Source: Methylotenera versatilis 7 (GTDB lineage Bacteria > Pseudomonadota > Gammaproteobacteria > Burkholderiales > Methylophilaceae). Taken from it: a DNA stretch of 64,000 nt. The position numbers and the translations under genes are program-made. The stretch spans positions 310,001 to 374,000 of the forward strand of contig NZ_JUGF01000002.1 in the NCBI RefSeq assembly GCF_000799165.1, written 5' to 3'. This document shows, one piece after another, positions 10,216 to 19,088 of the stretch (the stretch's first letter is position 1; every line of letters begins with the position of its first letter). The notes under the pieces were generated by a model. The model was given only the letters and a program-made list of their open reading frames with translations. It searched no databases and was not told the origin of the DNA.

Positions 10216-11409
10216 TTATTTTTGCGCTTGTTCCTGCGCTCGGCTTTCTAAAATTTCTACAGCTGGTAATGTTTTACCTTCTAAAAACTCTAAAAATGCA
10301 CCGCCTGCGGTTGATATGTATGAAATTTTATCGTAAATATCATATTTCTGAATCGCGGCAATCGTGTCGCCACCGCCTGCCAGAGTAAACGCTTTGGTAT
10401 TGGCAATGGCATGCGCAATCGTTTTAGTGCCTTCACCAAACTGATCAAACTCAAATACACCAACAGGACCATTCCACACCACAGTCCCTGCATTATTGAT
10501 AATCTCTACTAATGCATTAGCAGATTTCGCGCCAATATCAAAAATCATATCATCCGCTGCCACGGAGTCGGCGTCTTTCTTGATTGCCAGTTCATCCGCA
10601 GCAAATTTTTTGCCGCAAACAACATCCACTGCAATCGGCACCGCCGCGCCTCTTTGGCTCATTTTGTCCATTAAGGTGCGCGCCACCGGCACTAAATCAT
10701 CTTCACATAACGATTTGCCAACTTCAAACCCTGCGGCTTTTAGGAATGTATTAGCAATGCCTCCGCCGACAACCATTTGGTCGACTTTTTCAGACAGGCT
10801 TTCTAACACGGTTAATTTGGTGGAAACTTTACTGCCGCCGACAATGGCCACCATTGGTCGCGCAGGGCTAAGCAATGCTTTAGTTAATGCTTCCAATTCC
10901 TCACTTAACAGCAAGCCTGCACAGGCAACTGGTGCAAATTTCGCAATACCATATGTACTGGCTTCAGCACGGTGCGCAGTACCAAAAGCATCCATGACAA
11001 ATACGTCACACAACTTTGCATACGCTTGCGCAGTTTCATCTTTGTTCTTTTTTTCACCAATATTAAAGCGACAGTTTTCCAACACCACCAATTCGCCAAT
11101 AGCTACCTCAAAATCACCATTTACCCAGTCTTTGATTAAGCGCACCGGTTTATTCAACTTAGCGGCAATCACATCCACCACAGGCTTAAGTGAGTTTTCT
11201 TCTGAATAAACACCTTCTTCAGGGCGACCCAAATGCGATGTCACCATGACGCGCGCACCCTGTTTAAGCGCGTATTCTATGGTTGCCATGCTGGCAGTAA
11301 TACGTGCATCAGAAGTCACTTTGCCATCTGCAACGGGGACATTTAAATCAGATCGGATGAATACGCGTTTGCCAGATAAATTAAGGTCGGTGATTTTGAT
11401 AAACTTCAT
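10216..11409 (-). CDS. pgk: Phosphoglycerate kinase
   Basis: Transfers phosphate between 1,3-bisphosphoglycerate and ADP. From the ATG at 11409 it is 397 residues, as expected. The conserved [50 protein letters not shown] and [11 protein letters not shown] segments are present, and the C-terminal [10 protein letters not shown] closes the nucleotide site. The ATG is preceded by GGGA at good spacing; the upstream in-frame TTG at 11421 is rejected. It is 36 bases downstream of gap, so the two probably form one transcript. Confidence 0.97.
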   Translation of the reverse strand: MKFIKITDLNLSGKRVFIRSDLNVPVADGKVTSDARITASMATIEYALKQGARVMVTSHLGRPEEGVYSEENSLKPVVDVIAAKLNKPVRLIKDWVNGDFEVAIGELVVLENCRFNIGEKKNKDETAQAYAKLCDVFVMDAFGTAHRAEASTYGIAKFAPVACAGLLLSEELEALTKALLSPARPMVAIVGGSKVSTKLTVLESLSEKVDQMVVGGGIANTFLKAAGFEVGKSLCEDDLVPVARTLMDKMSQRGAAVPIAVDVVCGKKFAADELAIKKDADSVAADDMIFDIGAKSANALVEIINNAGTVVWNGPVGVFEFDQFGEGTKTIAHAIANTKAFTLAGGGDTIAAIQKYDIYDKISYISTAGGAFLEFLEGKTLPAVEILESRAQEQAQK

Positions 11410-11445
11410 AACAATTCCCAAAAATTAAGCTATTTACAGTGTTAA

Positions 11446-12471
11446 CTATTTGGCTCTCATCAATGCCACTGCGGTGTCTAGCATGCGGCAGCTAAAACCC
11501 CATTCGTTATCATACCAAGCCAATACTTTTACCAGGTTTTCAATCACCACTGTTTGTGTGGAATCAAAGTTGCTGGAAGTTTCGGTATGATTAAAATCGG
11601 AAGAAACCAGCGGCTCGGTGTTGTAAGCCAAAATACCTTTCAATGCGCCTTCGCTTGCTTCTTTCATAATCGCATTGACTTCTTCTTTGGTCGTATTACG
11701 ACTGGCAACAAAGGTTAAATCGACGGCGGAAACATTGGGAGTAGGAACGCGAATCGAAAAACCAGACAATCTGCCTTTCAGTTCAGGAATCACAATACCA
11801 ACCGCCTGTGCTGCACCTGTTTTGGTTGGGATCATATTCAATGCAGCAGCACGCGCACGGTGTAAGTCCTTATGATGACCATCTATTAACAACTGATCGT
11901 TGGTGTAGGAGTGGATAGTGGTCATTAAACCAGTTTCCACGCCTAATTTTTCATGTAATGCTTTCACCATTGGTGCCAAACCATTGGTTGTGCATGATGC
12001 ATTTGAAATGACCGTCATAGCAGACGTTAATATTTTTTCATTAACGCCCATCACCACGGTTGCATCACAGGCATTTTTATCTGCTGGTGCAGAGATAATG
12101 ACTTTTTTAGCTCCAGCATCTAAATGTGGCTGACACTTTTCTTTGGTACGAAACGCGCCGGTACATTCCAGCACCACATCAATATTCAATGCATCCCAAG
12201 GCAACTTAGCAGGATCTCTTTCATTGAACATATGGATTTTGTCATTATTCACGATTAAATAATGATGTCCGGCTACATCCTGTTCATGGCTGACTGTGGC
12301 AGCCAGTCTGCCATGGACGGTATCGTATTTGGTTAGATGCGCATTGCATTCCGGGCTGCCTGAGCCATTAATCGCCACGATTTGAATGTCTTTACGCTTT
12401 TGCTCATAAACTGCACACAATACATTGCGACCGATACGTCCATAACCATTAATTGCTACACGAATTGCCAT
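11446..12471 (-). CDS. gap: Glyceraldehyde-3-phosphate dehydrogenase, possibly NADP-preferring
   Basis: Oxidises glyceraldehyde 3-phosphate to 1,3-bisphosphoglycerate. The 341 residues include the Rossmann start [11 protein letters not shown], the catalytic SNASCTTN with Cys160, HSYTNDQLL and the C-terminal [14 protein letters not shown]. The end of the second strand reads AINGSGS: Gly36 stands where NAD-specific GapA has Asp. Bacillus GapB, which is NADP-linked, has a small residue there (AINASYS). This suggests NADP use or dual cofactor use (inference). The residue four after the catalytic Cys is Gly instead of the usual Cys. The SYTNDQ segment argues against erythrose-4-phosphate dehydrogenase. 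It lies between tkt and pgk. Confidence 0.92.
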   Translation of the reverse strand: MAIRVAINGYGRIGRNVLCAVYEQKRKDIQIVAINGSGSPECNAHLTKYDTVHGRLAATVSHEQDVAGHHYLIVNNDKIHMFNERDPAKLPWDALNIDVVLECTGAFRTKEKCQPHLDAGAKKVIISAPADKNACDATVVMGVNEKILTSAMTVISNASCTTNGLAPMVKALHEKLGVETGLMTTIHSYTNDQLLIDGHHKDLHRARAAALNMIPTKTGAAQAVGIVIPELKGRLSGFSIRVPTPNVSAVDLTFVASRNTTKEEVNAIMKEASEGALKGILAYNTEPLVSSDFNHTETSSNFDSTQTVVIENLVKVLAWYDNEWGFSCRMLDTAVALMRAK

Positions 12472-12562
12472 TACATCACCCTTTCGAAACTTGCCTTTAC
12501 TGAATGTTTTTAATATTCAAACAATGTGCTTTTAAATAATATTAAGTCTAGCTTTTATAAAT

Positions 12563-12592
12563 AAAAAGAGCCTCTAAAGGGAGGCTCTTTTT
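12563..12592 (-). terminator. Intrinsic terminator after tkt
   Basis: AAAAAGAGCCTCCC, short loop, GAGGCTCTTTTT on the minus strand, 20 bases after the tkt stop. It is symmetric enough to work both ways but only tkt runs into it. Confidence 0.88.
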
Positions 12593-12611
12593 AATACTAC
12601 CTACTCAATAA

Positions 12612-14594
12612 TTACACCACTGACTTAACAACAGCAACAACATTTTCTACTGTGAAGCCGAAGTGTTTCATTAATACGCCGCCAGGTGCTGATTCACCGA
12701 ATGTATCGATACCGACAACAGCGCCTTCTAAGCCAACATATTTGCGCCAAAAATCAGTTACACCAGCCTCAACAGCCACGCGTTTAATGCCTGGTGTTAA
12801 CACGCTGTCTTTGTAAGCTTGATCTTGACGATCAAACACGTTTGTTGATGGCATTGAAACCACGCGGACTTTAGTACCTGCTGCGTTCAACTCAGCAGCA
12901 GCTTTAACTGCCAACTCAAGCTCAGAGCCGTTAGCGATAAGAATCACTTGCGCACCAGCAACGTCAGATAATACATAAGCACCTTTACGCATACCAGCAA
13001 ATTGCGCTGTATCGTGTTTGATGCCTGGTACGTTTTGACGGCTTAATACCAAACTTGAAGGACCAGTTAAACGCTCAACCGCAGCAACCCAAGCTACCGC
13101 AGTTTCAGTTGAACTACCTGGACGCCATACATCCATGTTTGGAATGTAGCGTAAACCAGCAGTATTTTCGATTGGTTGGTGCGTTGGACCATCTTCACCC
13201 TGACCGATAGAGTCATGCGTTAATACTGCAATGACGCGTTGTTTCATTAATGCAGCCATGCGCAATGCGCTTTTTGCATAGTCGGAGAACATGTGAAATG
13301 TGCCACCGAATGGAATTAAGCCACCGTGCAATGCCATACCGTTCATGATCGCGAACATACCGAACTCACGTACGCCGTATGAGATGTAGTTACCTGGTTT
13401 TTTCGCATCAACGTGTACAAAGCTACCGGTTGAAGTCAAGTTAGAACCAGTCAAGTCAGCAGAACCGCCTAAGAACTCAGGCAATAATGGAGCTAAAGCG
13501 CCAATCACGTTTTGTGATGCTTTACGTGTTGCAACACCTTCTGCTTTTTCGTTGGTCGCTGCGATGATCGCATCAGTTGCTTCTTTCCAGTTTGCTGGCA
13601 ATGTGCCAGACATACGGCGTGTGAATTCTGCCGCTTCAGCTGGGAATGCTTTAGCATATGCATCAAATTTAGCGTTCCAATCGCCTTCAGCTTTAGCGCC
13701 TTTAGCAGTTGCATCCCAACCAGCGTAAACATCTTCTGGGATCACAAATGGCTCATGTGCCCAACCGATGTTTGCACGTGTCGCTGCAACTTCATCTAAA
13801 CCTAGTGCAGAACCGTGGCAATCGTGTGAGCCAGATTTGTTTGGTGAACCCATACCGATCACTGTTTTACAGCAGATCAATGATGGTTTGTCTGTTACTT
13901 TTTTAGCTGCTGCAATAGCTGCACCGATTGCCGCTACGTCATGGCCGTCAACTGACTGCACATGCCAGCCATATGATTCAAAACGTTTCGCTGTATCGTC
14001 TGTATACCAGCCTTCGATATGACCATCGATAGAGATACCGTTGTCATCCCAGAATGCTGTTAACTTGCCCAGACCCCAAGTACCAGCTAGCGCACAAGCT
14101 TCATGAGAAACGCCTTCCATCATGCAGCCGTCGCCCAAGAATACGTATGTTTGATGGTCAACGATGTCATGGCCTGGTTTATTGAATTGGTTAGCCAATA
14201 ATTTCTCAGCCATTGCAAAACCAACGCCATTTGCAATACCTTGGCCTAATGGACCTGTTGTTGTTTCAACGCCTGGCGCATAGCCATATTCTGGGTGACC
14301 AGCACATTTTGAATGTAATTGGCGGAATGATTGCAACTCGCTCATTGGCAATGCGTAACCTGTCAGGTGCAGCAATGAATAGATCAACATAGAACCATGA
14401 CCGTTTGAAAGTACGAAACGATCGCGATTAGCCCATGATGGATTTTTTGGGTTATGGCTTAAATGGTTGTTCCACAATTCTTCGGCAATCTCTGCCATGC
14501 CCATAGGCGCACCCGGGTGACCTGAGTTGGCTTTTTGCACTGCATCCATTGATAACGCACGAATTGCGTTGGCTAAATCTTTACGCGTTGCCAT
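12612..14594 (-). CDS. tkt: Transketolase
   Basis: Thiamine-diphosphate enzyme moving two-carbon units between sugar phosphates; it also regenerates the C1 acceptor in the ribulose monophosphate cycle. It has 660 residues. Visible motifs are the [14 protein letters not shown] segment, the thiamine diphosphate-binding [13 protein letters not shown] followed by [11 protein letters not shown], the [15 protein letters not shown] segment and [12 protein letters not shown]. The start [20 protein letters not shown] is typical, with a strong AGGGAGAG ribosome-binding site. It is the first gene of the tkt-gap-pgk-pyk-purC series. A fructose-bisphosphate aldolase gene, common in such blocks, is not present. 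Confidence 0.97.
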   Translation of the reverse strand: MATRKDLANAIRALSMDAVQKANSGHPGAPMGMAEIAEELWNNHLSHNPKNPSWANRDRFVLSNGHGSMLIYSLLHLTGYALPMSELQSFRQLHSKCAGHPEYGYAPGVETTTGPLGQGIANGVGFAMAEKLLANQFNKPGHDIVDHQTYVFLGDGCMMEGVSHEACALAGTWGLGKLTAFWDDNGISIDGHIEGWYTDDTAKRFESYGWHVQSVDGHDVAAIGAAIAAAKKVTDKPSLICCKTVIGMGSPNKSGSHDCHGSALGLDEVAATRANIGWAHEPFVIPEDVYAGWDATAKGAKAEGDWNAKFDAYAKAFPAEAAEFTRRMSGTLPANWKEATDAIIAATNEKAEGVATRKASQNVIGALAPLLPEFLGGSADLTGSNLTSTGSFVHVDAKKPGNYISYGVREFGMFAIMNGMALHGGLIPFGGTFHMFSDYAKSALRMAALMKQRVIAVLTHDSIGQGEDGPTHQPIENTAGLRYIPNMDVWRPGSSTETAVAWVAAVERLTGPSSLVLSRQNVPGIKHDTAQFAGMRKGAYVLSDVAGAQVILIANGSELELAVKAAAELNAAGTKVRVVSMPSTNVFDRQDQAYKDSVLTPGIKRVAVEAGVTDFWRKYVGLEGAVVGIDTFGESAPGGVLMKHFGFTVENVVAVVKSVV

Positions 14595-14882
14595 GATTCT
14601 CTCCCTAATTAGCTAAACTGAACAGGTTTTTATTAATATTTAAACTAACGAAAAACCTAATAGAAACTGTAAAAAAGCTTGTTTTAAAGCTTGGTTATAA
14701 GACACTTTTTGTAAAGTGGTAATTATTCCCTAATTAGGCATTTTCGGCAAGTTTCAAGCAAGGATAATTCAGCATTAATACACCATATTTGCACATTATT
14801 TTGTAGCTAAACCGCTATTAAATGTAGCGTATTATTTTCGACTGGATTTTAACCCTGGCTTTAAATCGAAAAATTAAAATCA
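14595..14882. other. Non-coding upstream region of tkt
   Basis: AT-rich stretch holding the tkt leader and presumably its promoter. I saw no supported ORF, RNA gene or clear regulatory motif in it. Confidence 0.5.
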
Positions 14883-14913
14883 AAAAGCCAAGTGCCCAAC
14901 AGCGGCACTTGGC
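14883..14913 (-). terminator. Intrinsic terminator after the small exported protein gene
   Basis: GCCAAGTGCC, a 7-base loop and GGCACTTGGC followed by TTTTTG on the minus strand. The 10-bp perfect stem lies about 57 bases after the stop at 14971, which supports that gene being real. Confidence 0.85.
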
Positions 14914-14970
14914 ACAAAACTACGAACCGATTACAAATAGACAAGCCAAACTAAATAGGCGAATACTCGG

Positions 14971-15294
14971 TTAAACCACTTGCCGGCTAGAGCGCATCAC
15001 AAAACAAAACAGCGCTGTTAATATCAACCATGTTTGCGATGGAATTTCAGATGGCTCTGCAGCCGACCCTAATGTAACATTTTTATTGACAACATTTCTC
15101 GTGCTTACTTCTGGCATTTGCACAATATCATTAGAGGCAAGCCTTATAACTGGCATCGCGTTATCCATTTTGACGGTACTAGCAACTTTGGGTATCGAAC
15201 TGATTTTTGTTGCATCGCTAATCACCGCCAAAACCGACACCGGCATAATTGAAAGTGCTCCCAGCAATACGAGCATCATCATTTTTTTCAACAT
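14971..15294 (-). CDS. Small exported protein with a PEP-CTERM-like sorting tail
   Basis: Not assigned to a named family. From the ATG at 15294 it is 107 residues: a signal peptide (residues 1-23, MLKKMMMLVLLGALSIMPVS then VLA), a short Ser/Val/Asn-rich middle, and a C-terminus reading PSEIPSQTW (81-89), a hydrophobic segment LILTALFCFVM (90-100) and RSSR. This order, a Pro-containing motif with a nearby Trp, one membrane helix and then Arg residues, is that of PEP-CTERM proteins. These are processed by exosortase and are common in biofilm-forming methylotrophs. The frame extends 7 codons to a TTG, which is unlikely to be the start. A good terminator follows. Confidence 0.62.
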   Translation of the reverse strand: MLKKMMMLVLLGALSIMPVSVLAVISDATKISSIPKVASTVKMDNAMPVIRLASNDIVQMPEVSTRNVVNKNVTLGSAAEPSEIPSQTWLILTALFCFVMRSSRQVV

Positions 15295-15630
15295 TTTAAT
15301 ATCCAATTTAATCAAAAAACTTAAAGTACTTAAGCTTTTGCAAATTGAATGCCAATTACGTCTTTAAAAAATATTGATGGAAATCAGCGAGTTAATTTAA
15401 ACCCATTATTATTTTATGTTGTCATTTTGACACTGTTGTCAATAAAGCCAGCATCTACAAAGCCAACTCAAACCAATCAGAAAAATATCAAAGCAGATAT
15501 TTTCACTGTAAGAATTGGACGGAAAAATCCTACAGCAATATCAGTCATCGGCTTATTCGATATTTTTTTCAGATGCATAGAATATGTTCTGTGTTCTACA
15601 CATATCTATTTTATTTATTGAAAAGGAATA
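15295..15630. other. AT-rich divergent intergenic region
   Basis: Lies between the divergent PEP-CTERM-like gene and the BON-domain gene and must contain both promoters. The plus-strand open frame in it (15349-15621) has no homology I recognise and no ribosome-binding site, so I treat it as non-coding. An AAAAGGAAT ribosome-binding site for the BON gene sits at its right end. Confidence 0.55.
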
Positions 15631-15951
15631 ATGATGAAAGCAAATCTTAAAACTCTATTAATTGTTGGTGCTTTAGCATTGCCTGTGGCTGCGTTTGCTG
15701 CAGAAGGCGATTCTGTTAAAACCAAAGTTGGCGATGCAGTTATTACCACTAAAGTTAAAGCAGAGTTTGCAAAAGATAAAGCTGTTAGTGCATCGGATAT
15801 TAAAGTGGAGACGGACAGCAGCGGTTTAGTACAATTGTCAGGCATCGCAAAATCTCAAGCCGAAGCTGACAAAGCAGTGGTGCTTGCAAAAAAAGTTAAA
15901 GGCGTAACTGGCGTAAAAAATGACATTGTCATAACGCCAGAATCATACTAG
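15631..15951 (+). CDS. Periplasmic BON-domain protein (OsmY-like)
   Basis: A 106-residue exported protein with a signal peptide ending ALPVAAFA before AEGDS, then a single BON domain from about residue 28 to the end. Typical BON elements are DAVITTKVKAEFAKD, IKVETDSSGLVQLSGIAKSQAEADKAVVLAKKVKGVTGVKNDI with its conserved glycines. BON proteins bind phospholipid or help the envelope under osmotic stress; the exact role here is unknown. A strong AAAAGGA ribosome-binding site precedes the first of two ATG codons. It is a single-gene unit, followed by its own terminator. Confidence 0.85.
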   Translation: MMKANLKTLLIVGALALPVAAFAAEGDSVKTKVGDAVITTKVKAEFAKDKAVSASDIKVETDSSGLVQLSGIAKSQAEADKAVVLAKKVKGVTGVKNDIVITPESY

Positions 15952-16022
15952 TACGTTCAATTTCTCAACTTTACCTAAGCAATTCAACTAAGGCTTATTG
16001 TGGTTTTATTGCTGAGAAGATA

Positions 16023-16050
16023 GAAAACGGGGCGATAGGCCCCGTTTTTT
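16023..16050. terminator. Bidirectional terminator between the BON gene and the LysR gene
   Basis: AAAACGGGGC, short loop, GCCCCGTTTTTT. It ends the BON gene on the plus strand and can serve the convergent LysR gene. Confidence 0.9.
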
Positions 16051-16059
16051 GTGCGCGAA

Positions 16060-16956
16060 TCATTGCGTGTAATCTTTCATCAGCTCCGCCACCCAATCCA
16101 TAAAAATTTTAACGCGTTTAGATTGATGACGCCTGTTTGGATAAAGCATAGAAACAGGCATAGGTTCAGCTTTGTAATTTTTTAATATTTCTACCAAGCC
16201 GTTCGCCTCAGGATAATGCTTACCTGCAACTGGCAATTGGATAATTCCCAATCCAGCCACACAAGCAGCCATATAGGCGTCGCTACTATTTACTGTAATT
16301 AAAGACTTCATTTTGAGCGAAGCATATTTTTCACCATCAAAATACTCCCAACTTGCAGACTTCGCCCCCAACACGGTGGCGTAATGAATGATAAAATGGT
16401 TTGCCAATTCATCTATATGTGTTGGTTCGCCATGCCCTTGTAAATATGCTGCGCTGGCACAGTTAATAATGCGCAACTGCCCAAGTGATCTTGCAATCAA
16501 GCCAGAATCTGACAACGCGCCCACTCGCACCACACAATCAAAACCTTCGGCAATCACATCCACACGCCTATCGGTGCTACTTAACTCAATTTCAATATTA
16601 GGATATTCACTTAAAAACCGTGTTAAGTTGGGTATGACCAAATTCTTAGCCACGGCAATCGGCATATCTACGCGAATATGGCCAGTGATATTGGTTTTGC
16701 CAGATTGAAACATGGTTTCCAGTTCATCGACATCGACCAGCAAGTCCTTGCAACGCTCATAAAAAATCTGCCCATCCTGCGTCAAACTCACCGTTCGCGT
16801 GGTTCTGTGCAATAGTCTTGTACGCATATGACTTTCCAGATTTTGTATAGTCGTCGAGATGCTGCCTTTTGGTACACCCAAACTGTCTGCCGCCTTGGTA
16901 AAGCTAGCCAATTCAGCAACTCTTACAAATACTCCCATCGCATTTAATCTATCCAT
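16060..16956 (-). CDS. LysR-family transcriptional regulator
   Basis: A 298-residue LysR regulator. The N-terminal winged HTH (residues 1-60) reads MDRLNAMGVFVRVAEL, then SFTKAADSLGVPKGSISTTI, with the following RLLHRTTRTVSLT typical of this family. The co-inducer domain begins near residue 90 (GHIRVDMPIAVAKNLVIP). It is the subgroup that often sits divergent to short-chain dehydrogenases or quinone oxidoreductases. It is transcribed away from the SDR gene at 17102, with an inverted repeat between them. The inducer is unknown. Confidence 0.92.
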   Translation of the reverse strand: MDRLNAMGVFVRVAELASFTKAADSLGVPKGSISTTIQNLESHMRTRLLHRTTRTVSLTQDGQIFYERCKDLLVDVDELETMFQSGKTNITGHIRVDMPIAVAKNLVIPNLTRFLSEYPNIEIELSSTDRRVDVIAEGFDCVVRVGALSDSGLIARSLGQLRIINCASAAYLQGHGEPTHIDELANHFIIHYATVLGAKSASWEYFDGEKYASLKMKSLITVNSSDAYMAACVAGLGIIQLPVAGKHYPEANGLVEILKNYKAEPMPVSMLYPNRRHQSKRVKIFMDWVAELMKDYTQ

Positions 16957-16968
16957 TGCAACCCTTAT

Positions 16969-16987
16969 TGTTCCAAATTATTGAACA
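16969..16987. promoter_or_regulatory. Candidate LysR operator
   Basis: TGTTC-N9-GAACA inverted repeat, 13 bases upstream of the LysR ATG in the region shared with the divergent SDR gene. Size and position are as expected for a LysR autoregulatory site, but binding is inferred only. Confidence 0.45.
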
Positions 16988-17101
16988 GTGAAACTAATTT
17001 ATGGAAGTTTATCGCATATAAACAAGCTAATACAATATCACTCAACTACTCAGACATTGAGTTTTAAGCCACTAAATTTTAATAAACGAAAAGGATTAAA
17101 A

Positions 17102-17860
17102 ATGAGCACAAAGATTGCAATTGTTACAGGTGGTAGCCGCGGTTTAGGTAAAAACACAGCATTAAATCTGGCTAAAAAAGGTAATGACGTCATCATCACC
17201 TACCACAGCAAATTAGCTGAAGCGAACGAAGCAGTCAAAGAAATCGAGCAATTAGGGCAAAAAGCTGTTGCACTACAATTGAATGTGACGGATAGCAAAT
17301 CATTTTCCGCCTTTGCAGCACAGGTGAAAACTGCATTAAAACAGAAATGGAATAGCGACCATTTTGATTTCTTAATCAATAACGCCGGTACTGGTGTGCA
17401 TGTCAGTTTTGCAGAAACCAGCGAAGTGCAATTTGACCAAATGGTGAACGAACACTTAAAAGGTGTATTTTTCCTGACGCAAAAATTATTGCCACTGATT
17501 GCAGATGGCGGTCGCATCGTCAATGTTTCCAGCGGCCTCACACGCTTTGCCTTACCAGGTTACGCAGCTTATGCAACCATGAAAGGCGCAATTGAAACCT
17601 TAACTAAATATTTAGCCAAAGAACTTGGTGCACGTGGCATTGCTGTGAACGTGGTCGCACCAGGTGCAATTGAAACTGATTTTAGTGGTGGCGCAGTAAG
17701 AGATAACGAGCAATTGAACAGTTTTGTCGCCGGACAAACTGCCTTAGGCCGTGCAGGCTTGCCAGACGACATCGGCGGCATGATTGCATCATTACTTTCA
17801 GATGACAACCGTTGGGTGAATGCACAACGCATTGAAGCTTCTGGTGGAATGTTTATCTAA
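17102..17860 (+). CDS. Short-chain dehydrogenase/reductase (SDR)
   Basis: NAD(P)-dependent oxidoreductase of 252 residues from the ATG at 17102. The cofactor site TGGSRGLGKN is at the N-terminus, the NNAGTG motif follows the central strand, and the active site has Ser (VNVSSG) and YAAYATMKG (Tyr-x3-Lys). The C-terminal AQRIEASGGMFI is standard. The AAAAGGATT ribosome-binding site fits this ATG; the open frame runs 38 codons further upstream but lacks family similarity there. It is divergent from the LysR gene, its likely regulator. The substrate cannot be told. Confidence 0.9.
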   Translation: MSTKIAIVTGGSRGLGKNTALNLAKKGNDVIITYHSKLAEANEAVKEIEQLGQKAVALQLNVTDSKSFSAFAAQVKTALKQKWNSDHFDFLINNAGTGVHVSFAETSEVQFDQMVNEHLKGVFFLTQKLLPLIADGGRIVNVSSGLTRFALPGYAAYATMKGAIETLTKYLAKELGARGIAVNVVAPGAIETDFSGGAVRDNEQLNSFVAGQTALGRAGLPDDIGGMIASLLSDDNRWVNAQRIEASGGMFI

Positions 17861-17879
17861 ATAAAGCCTTAATTGTGAT

Positions 17880-17908
17880 ACGCCGCAAATCTGGCGGCGT
17901 ACTTTTTT
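17880..17908 (+). terminator. Intrinsic terminator after the SDR gene
   Basis: ACGCCGC, 7-base loop, GCGGCGT, then ACTTTTTT. It lies 20 bases after the SDR stop. Confidence 0.8.
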
Positions 17909-17909
17909 G

Positions 17910-18941
17910 CTATTTTACCGCCTGCAAAACCATCTCAATCGCCCGACAATTAGCCTTCGCATCCGCAAATGTCAGCAAAGGCTGCTTATTATTTAACACA
18001 CAATCACTAAAATGCTCGATTTCTAAATTAAAGTGATTGCTTGGTGCAAAGCGTTCTTCTGCGTATTTGCCATCTTCCAGCGCCCAGCTGATGACTGGCA
18101 CATCATTTTGAAACACCCATGCAGCATGGCATTTAACCCAGCCTTTTGTGCCGATGATTTCGTACTCTGATTTCCGGCTACGCTCGAAACTCACATCAAA
18201 ATGTCCGAAGCGGGCGCGGCCTTCGCTGTCCGGGCCAAAATCCAATACTCCACTGGTCACAATATCTGCGCCGTGTTCATTCAATTTGGCATGCGCGGTA
18301 ATTGAAACTGGCTCCGCGGGCTTGCCATCTTTCTGAAAGCACCAACGCAAACTATGAATCGCATACGGCCCGATATCCCACATCGCGCCGCCGCCATCTG
18401 CCATGCTGCGGTTAATGCGATACATACGTGCCGACTTCATCAGGAATGAAAAACTGGCACGTACTGATAACACATCGCCGATTAGTCCAGAATCAATGAT
18501 TTCCTGCACACGTTGATGCTGTGGATGAAAGCGATACATAAAGCCTTCCATCACTTTGACCTTATTTTTAATCGCCGCCGCTTCAATCGCTTCCACATCT
18601 TTTAAGGTAATTGCCATGGGCTTTTCAATCAAGATATGTTTGCCTGCATTTATCGCTTTAATCGCCCAGTTCGCATGTTCTTCATTCGCCAGCGGACAGT
18701 AGATCGCCTCCACATTTGGATCATTGATTAACGCATCCATGTCGTCATAACACCGTACATCAGAATGTGTTTCAATAAACCCATGCGGCGCATATTTCTC
18801 TAAAACCGCTTTAGCAGCGCCTGCACGACGACTGGCAATAGCAACCAACTCTGAATTCGGCGATTCGATAATCGCTGGTAGTAAGCGCTCATTAACCCGC
18901 GCCGCACCTAAAATTCCCCACTTAAGTTTTTGTATGCTCAT
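17910..18941 (-). CDS. Gfo/Idh/MocA-family oxidoreductase
   Basis: Probable NAD(P)-dependent sugar or cyclitol dehydrogenase, 343 residues. The Rossmann start is KWGILGAARVNERLLPAI, followed by AIYCPLANEEHANWAIKAINAGKHILIEKPMAI, in which the EKP motif is the family hallmark. The C-terminal domain contains GGGAMWDIGPYAIHSLRW with the usual Asp and His. The specific substrate is unknown. It is transcribed away from nnrS, with a palindrome in the shared upstream region. Confidence 0.9.
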   Translation of the reverse strand: MSIQKLKWGILGAARVNERLLPAIIESPNSELVAIASRRAGAAKAVLEKYAPHGFIETHSDVRCYDDMDALINDPNVEAIYCPLANEEHANWAIKAINAGKHILIEKPMAITLKDVEAIEAAAIKNKVKVMEGFMYRFHPQHQRVQEIIDSGLIGDVLSVRASFSFLMKSARMYRINRSMADGGGAMWDIGPYAIHSLRWCFQKDGKPAEPVSITAHAKLNEHGADIVTSGVLDFGPDSEGRARFGHFDVSFERSRKSEYEIIGTKGWVKCHAAWVFQNDVPVISWALEDGKYAEERFAPSNHFNLEIEHFSDCVLNNKQPLLTFADAKANCRAIEMVLQAVK

Positions 18942-18996
18942 ATAACACCTATAGATTCAATTTACTGATGGGTATTGTACTAAGTTAACCAGCACA

Positions 18997-19012
18997 ATGA
19001 CATCTATGTCAT
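18997..19012. promoter_or_regulatory. 16-bp perfect palindrome, candidate Crp/Fnr-type site
   Basis: ATGACATCTATGTCAT is a perfect inverted repeat and contains TGACA-N4-TGTCA, the spacing of Fnr/Dnr-type boxes. It lies 56 bases after the start of the Gfo gene and 77 bases before nnrS. NnrS genes are commonly controlled by nitric-oxide or oxygen regulators, so it may control nnrS. The half-sites differ from the canonical TTGAT. Confidence 0.42.
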
Positions 19013-19088
19013 ATCAATTGTCTTATATCAAAACTGCGTATTTATTTTATGATACGCTTAAAGTCTACCCGTTTATTGAGGGCATGAT

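Noticed and set aside
10496-11209. 237-codon plus-strand open frame
   Set aside because: Antisense to pgk; composition is the complement of a well-conserved gene.
15349-15621. 90-codon plus-strand open frame before the BON gene
   Set aside because: No ribosome-binding site, no recognisable family, and it lies in the AT-rich region that must hold two divergent promoters.
16988-17101. 38-codon N-terminal extension of the SDR frame
   Set aside because: The AAAAGGA ribosome-binding site and the TGGSRGLG motif position point to the ATG at 17102.
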